Below are positions 60,965-64,000 of a stretch of DNA of 64,000 nucleotides, in pieces; position 1 is the first letter of the stretch, and every line of letters starts with the position of its first letter. Position numbers and translations under genes: made by a program. The notes below the pieces were generated by a model. That model saw only the letters and a list, made by a program, of their open reading frames with translations. It had not been told where the DNA came from and searched no databases. Source of the DNA: Melioribacteraceae bacterium 4301-Me (lineage in GTDB: Bacteria > Bacteroidota > Ignavibacteria > Ignavibacteriales > Melioribacteraceae); assembly GCA_041538185.1 (NCBI GenBank), contig JBGORM010000005.1, forward strand, positions 1 to 64,000. Direction: 5' to 3'.

Positions 60965-62126
60965 AATTTTTTTCGCTTACTATTCTTGTACCACCACTTA
61001 TTTTAGTTATGTATGCTTTCATTTTTAAGTTAAACTCTTTTTGGTAAGCATCTGCTACAAGTCTAATAATTTCATCTACTTTTTCTTTTTTTATTAGATT
61101 AATAGTACATCCGCCGAATCCACCTCCCATCATTCTTGAGCCGTAAATAAAAGGATTGTCTTTAGCCAAATCAACCAGGAAATCGAGTTCCTTACAACTA
61201 ACTTCATACTCTTTGCTTAGACCTTCGTGTGTTTGGAACATTAAATAACCAAGCTGTTTCAAATTCCCATTTTCCAAAGCCGAACAAGCATCTATTACCC
61301 TTTGATTTTCTTCAATAACATACTTACATCTTTTAAATACTATCTCGTTCATTTTCATTTTTACTTCACTTAGCATTTCAATTGAAACATCTCTAAGACT
61401 TTGAACTTGCGGAAAATTTTCTTTAATGATAGCAACTCCTTGGTCACACTCTACTCTTCTTTGATTATATTCAGACGAAGCCAAAGAATGAGACACTTGA
61501 GTATCGAATAGAACAATCAGCACATCACCGAAATTAAATGGGAAATATTCATAATCAAGCGAACGGCAATCGATTTTAAGAGCTTTATTTTCCTTGCCAA
61601 AAATATTTATGTATTGATCCATAATACCGCATTTTACGCCGACAAATTCATTTTCGGCTTTTTGAGCTAATTTCACCAACGAAAGCTTATCTAAGTTTAA
61701 GTCAAAAATGTAATTAAGTGCAAAAGCAAGGCCCGCTTCAATAGCAGCTGAAGAAGAAAGTCCTGCACCAATAGGAATATTACCACCGAAAACACAATCA
61801 AACCCTTTAATAGCTTTATTAATTTTTAATAATTGGTCAACCACACCTAACAAATAATTAGCCCATCTTTTTTCTGAAGGATTAACATCACCCAAAGTGA
61901 ATGTATAAGAGTCATTCATATCGAGTGCGAACAAATTACAGCTATCATCCCCGCGTGGTGAAATTGCGAAGTAAATTACTTTATCAATTGCTGCTGGAAG
62001 TACAAATCCCAAATTATAATCTGTATGTTCACCGATTAAATTTACGCGGCCGGGTGAACAAACAAGCACAGGTTTCTTTCCAAAAAGTTCTATAAATTTT
62101 TTTTCTACTGATTGAATATAATCCAT
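60945..62126 (-). CDS. galK: Galactokinase
   Basis: The 393-residue GHMP kinase phosphorylates galactose at C1. The galactokinase signature GRVNLIGEHTDY (26-37), the ATP loop PIGAGLSSSAAIEAGLA, the catalytic Asp in CGIMDQYI and MMGGGFGGCTI are visible. The ATG at 62126 is chosen, because the longer frame from 62207 would run into the preceding small membrane-protein gene. It lies in a galactose operon between that gene and galT. Confidence 0.95.
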   Translation of the reverse strand: MDYIQSVEKKFIELFGKKPVLVCSPGRVNLIGEHTDYNLGFVLPAAIDKVIYFAISPRGDDSCNLFALDMNDSYTFTLGDVNPSEKRWANYLLGVVDQLLKINKAIKGFDCVFGGNIPIGAGLSSSAAIEAGLAFALNYIFDLNLDKLSLVKLAQKAENEFVGVKCGIMDQYINIFGKENKALKIDCRSLDYEYFPFNFGDVLIVLFDTQVSHSLASSEYNQRRVECDQGVAIIKENFPQVQSLRDVSIEMLSEVKMKMNEIVFKRCKYVIEENQRVIDACSALENGNLKQLGYLMFQTHEGLSKEYEVSCKELDFLVDLAKDNPFIYGSRMMGGGFGGCTINLIKKEKVDEIIRLVADAYQKEFNLKMKAYITKISGGTRIVSEKNYATIKL

Positions 62127-62137
62127 ATTTGTATCAC

Positions 62138-62338
62138 TTAGATTGTTTTGTTTCGTGTTTTTAAGTACATGAGTCCTCCAAATAAAATCATAATTGTTCC
62201 CCACCATATATCAGGATGAATTTCATAGAGGACTGTTTTATGAACTGGGGGATAAATTAACTGATAGATACCGGTAATAGTTATAATTAGTCCCATTACC
62301 AATAAAATTAATCCAACAAAAAACCATATAGGTTTCAT
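62138..62338 (-). CDS. Small two-helix membrane protein in the galactose operon
   Basis: This 66-residue protein has two hydrophobic segments (IWFFVGLILLVMGLIITITG and WWGTIMILFGGLMYL) joined by a short polar loop, so it is an inner-membrane hairpin. AAGGAG lies 8 bases upstream of the ATG at 62338. It sits between the sodium symporter and galK on the same strand and may assist the symporter, but no homologous function is known to me. Confidence 0.7.
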   Translation of the reverse strand: MKPIWFFVGLILLVMGLIITITGIYQLIYPPVHKTVLYEIHPDIWWGTIMILFGGLMYLKTRNKTI

Positions 62339-62402
62339 ACCACTGCTCCTTATCACTTAAATTAATTTAGTTATTGAGCAAGAAAAAGAATTGAACATAA
62401 TC

Positions 62403-64000
62403 TTACCAAAACAAGATGTTAAGAATTACAAGTACAATCAGTGAAATTATCGCAACAAACTCAGGACGTTTAACAAAAGGCAAATGTGAATCCAGTTTTT
62501 CCTTGGTAAGGCCTTTAACCAAGCCAACTAATTCTTCTTTTGGTTTTTTCTTGGTAAAGGTGCTAACTAAAATTGTTACCAGAAAACAAATAAGCCAGGC
62601 CCACCATGCCCGCCAGAAATTAGCTGCCATATCACTTTGAACGCTTGACATAGTTATAATACTTTCACTAAACCAGTGAAATTTAACACCCATCCACATA
62701 AGAAATGAAGAAAGCATTCCGGTAACAAGTCCCCAAAAAGCACCGTCCGGAGTTATCCACCATACAAACATTCCAAGCAGCATTGTTGCAAACAAAGGTG
62801 CATTAACCCACGAAAAGATTGCCTGCATGTAATCCATTATGCTAGGAAAACTTTTTGCCCAGTAAGCAGTACCTAAAGAAATTATCACACCAACAATTGT
62901 TGAAGCTCTGCCCATCCAGAGTAAATGATTATCGGAAGCATTCTTGTTTAATACTGATTTATAAATATCGTATGTCCATACAGTATTAAAAGCACTAATA
63001 TTACCAGCTTGACCAGCCATAAAGCCTGCCAAAAGAGCAGTTACTCCTAAACCTACTAAACCCGAAGGATAATACCGTGCAATTAATAAAGGAAGCGCTG
63101 AATCATAGTTAACTTGCCCGCCATCTTGTAAAAGTTTAAACCCACTATTAGGGTCACCAGAAAGTGCAATAGCAATTAGGCCTGCAAGTATAACAATAAA
63201 AGGAAGAGCCATTTTAAAAAAAGATGCAAGTATAGGAGTCATTCTAGCAGAACGAAGGTCTTTTGCAGAAAAAGCACGTTGCACTACAAGAAAATCTGTT
63301 GTCCAATAACCGAAGGACAAAACAAAACCAAGACCTAAAACAATACCAGCCCAATGAATCATCATTCCATTTTTAGTGGGGTCAGCAGAAGTAGACCATA
63401 AAGTGTTCATAGTTTCAGGTAATCGATTTAAAATTTGGTCAAGACTTCCTATTTCAATAATTCCCAGAATTGAAACAAGGAACAGCCCAAACCAAATTAG
63501 AAAGAACTGAATAATTTCTGTAAAAATCGCCGACATTAATCCACTCAAACCAACGTATGCGGCAACAGTAATAGCCGAAACCCACATGCTAATATCCCAA
63601 TGCCAGCCCAAGAAAGTGTGAAGTACCAAAGCCATTGCATAAAGATTAATTCCAGATACAAGCAGAGTCATAATAGCAAAAGCTATTCCGTTTAGCACAC
63701 GAGTTTTTTCATCATATCTTAATTTAAGATAACCTGGAATTGATTTTATTTTACTGCTATAATAAAAAGGCATCATATAAATACCAAGGAAAAGCATGGC
63801 TGGTATTGCACCAATCCAATAAAAATGTGCTACATACATACCATACTTAAAAGTGTTGCCTGTCATTCCAAGTAATTCAAGTGCACCGAGATTAGCTGAA
63901 AGGAATGCAAGTCCAGCTACCCAAGATGAGTTTTTTCGACCGGCAAGAAAGAAATCTTCTTCGTTTGTTGTATACTTACGAAGGTAGAAACCAATTCCAA
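62403..64000 (-). CDS. Sodium/solute symporter (SSS, SLC5/SGLT-like), probable galactose transporter, 5' end outside window
   Basis: The frame stays open to the window edge, so the N-terminus is missing. The visible part of about 530 residues starts GIGFYLRKYTTNEEDFFLAG and includes the SSS motif FFLAGRKNSSWVAGL and LSANLGALELLG. Downstream are IPGYLKLRYDEKTRVLNG, the conserved FGYWTTDFLVVQRAFSAKD and GLLAGFMAGQAGNISAFNT. This is the sodium-glucose/galactose type of solute symporter. Placement directly upstream of a small membrane protein, galK and galT suggests galactose uptake. Confidence 0.92.
   Translation of the reverse strand, partial: GIGFYLRKYTTNEEDFFLAGRKNSSWVAGLAFLSANLGALELLGMTGNTFKYGMYVAHFYWIGAIPAMLFLGIYMMPFYYSSKIKSIPGYLKLRYDEKTRVLNGIAFAIMTLLVSGINLYAMALVLHTFLGWHWDISMWVSAITVAAYVGLSGLMSAIFTEIIQFFLIWFGLFLVSILGIIEIGSLDQILNRLPETMNTLWSTSADPTKNGMMIHWAGIVLGLGFVLSFGYWTTDFLVVQRAFSAKDLRSARMTPILASFFKMALPFIVILAGLIAIALSGDPNSGFKLLQDGGQVNYDSALPLLIARYYPSGLVGLGVTALLAGFMAGQAGNISAFNTVWTYDIYKSVLNKNASDNHLLWMGRASTIVGVIISLGTAYWAKSFPSIMDYMQAIFSWVNAPLFATMLLGMFVWWITPDGAFWGLVTGMLSSFLMWMGVKFHWFSESIITMSSVQSDMAANFWRAWWAWLICFLVTILVSTFTKKKPKEELVGLVKGLTKEKLDSHLPFVKRPEFVAIISLIVLVILNILFW

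Overview
The window is AT-rich DNA, roughly one third G+C by eye. It comes from a Gram-negative bacterium that most resembles the Ignavibacteria/Melioribacter branch next to Bacteroidota. The evidence is a TonB-dependent receptor with an N-terminal carboxypeptidase-regulatory-like domain, an Asp-box VPS10-type secreted protein, a DUF3078 outer-membrane protein, TAnnTTTG promoter boxes, and many PAS kinases and sigma-54 activators. The lineage is inferred from gene content and was not tested by a tree. I see no tRNA, rRNA, prophage or CRISPR array.

Layout. (1) 514-6543, minus strand: a collagen/proline-peptide catabolism cluster with an Xaa-Pro peptidase, a trans-3-hydroxy-L-proline dehydratase (Cys/Thr active site), a POT peptide transporter, a proline dehydrogenase and a HOGA1-like 4-hydroxy-2-oxoglutarate aldolase. 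A frameshifted GIY-YIG remnant lies inside it. (2) 6881-11309, plus: two envelope proteins, a TauE permease, a saccharopine-dehydrogenase-like enzyme and a SMUG2-type uracil-DNA glycosylase. (3) 11347-15411, minus: RNase P RNA, recJ, yebC, ruvC, ruvA. (4) 15523-19351: an AI-2E-type permease and a PAS histidine kinase. (5) 19383-24337, minus: a five-gene run (PAP2 phosphatase, two zinc-ligand proteins, enolase, dynamin-like GTPase) headed by a fluoride riboswitch. (6) 24338-28010: a repeat-rich spacer, a pilin-like protein, a small membrane protein and uvrB. (7) 28323-31838, plus: a DUF3078 protein, a PAS kinase and an NtrC-type regulator. (8) 31942-46105, minus: a trehalose/alpha-glucoside locus (TonB receptor, GH65, MFS, GH37 trehalase) next to a REP-associated transposase with its REP array, and a three-gene signalling unit (membrane-anchored sugar-binding protein, kinase, sigma-54 activator). 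(9) 46422-48267, plus: crcB and DUF190 behind a second fluoride riboswitch, then a third orphan aptamer and a broken lptB. (10) 48264-51973, minus: an Mg2+ P-type ATPase with a PTS EIIA-like partner and a long structured leader. (11) 52128-54897, plus: a metal exporter, a methyltransferase, a thioesterase and a small secreted protein. (12) 55041-64000: an AAA/DUF4143 ATPase, a VPS10-like protein, SufE, and a galactose operon (SSS symporter running off the window, small membrane protein, galK, galT).

The strongest signal is a fluoride-response network with three aptamers. All three share the GATGG(A/G)GTTCGC loop and the TGATAACTCCTAC pseudoknot strand, but their middle hairpins differ in sequence while still pairing. 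One aptamer sits in front of the crcB exporter. Another heads an operon that contains enolase, the classic fluoride target, together with a PAP2 phosphatase with an altered motif, two zinc-ligand proteins and a dynamin-like GTPase. A second theme is a dense set of dispersed palindromes, one family of which also lies in frame inside two enzyme genes.
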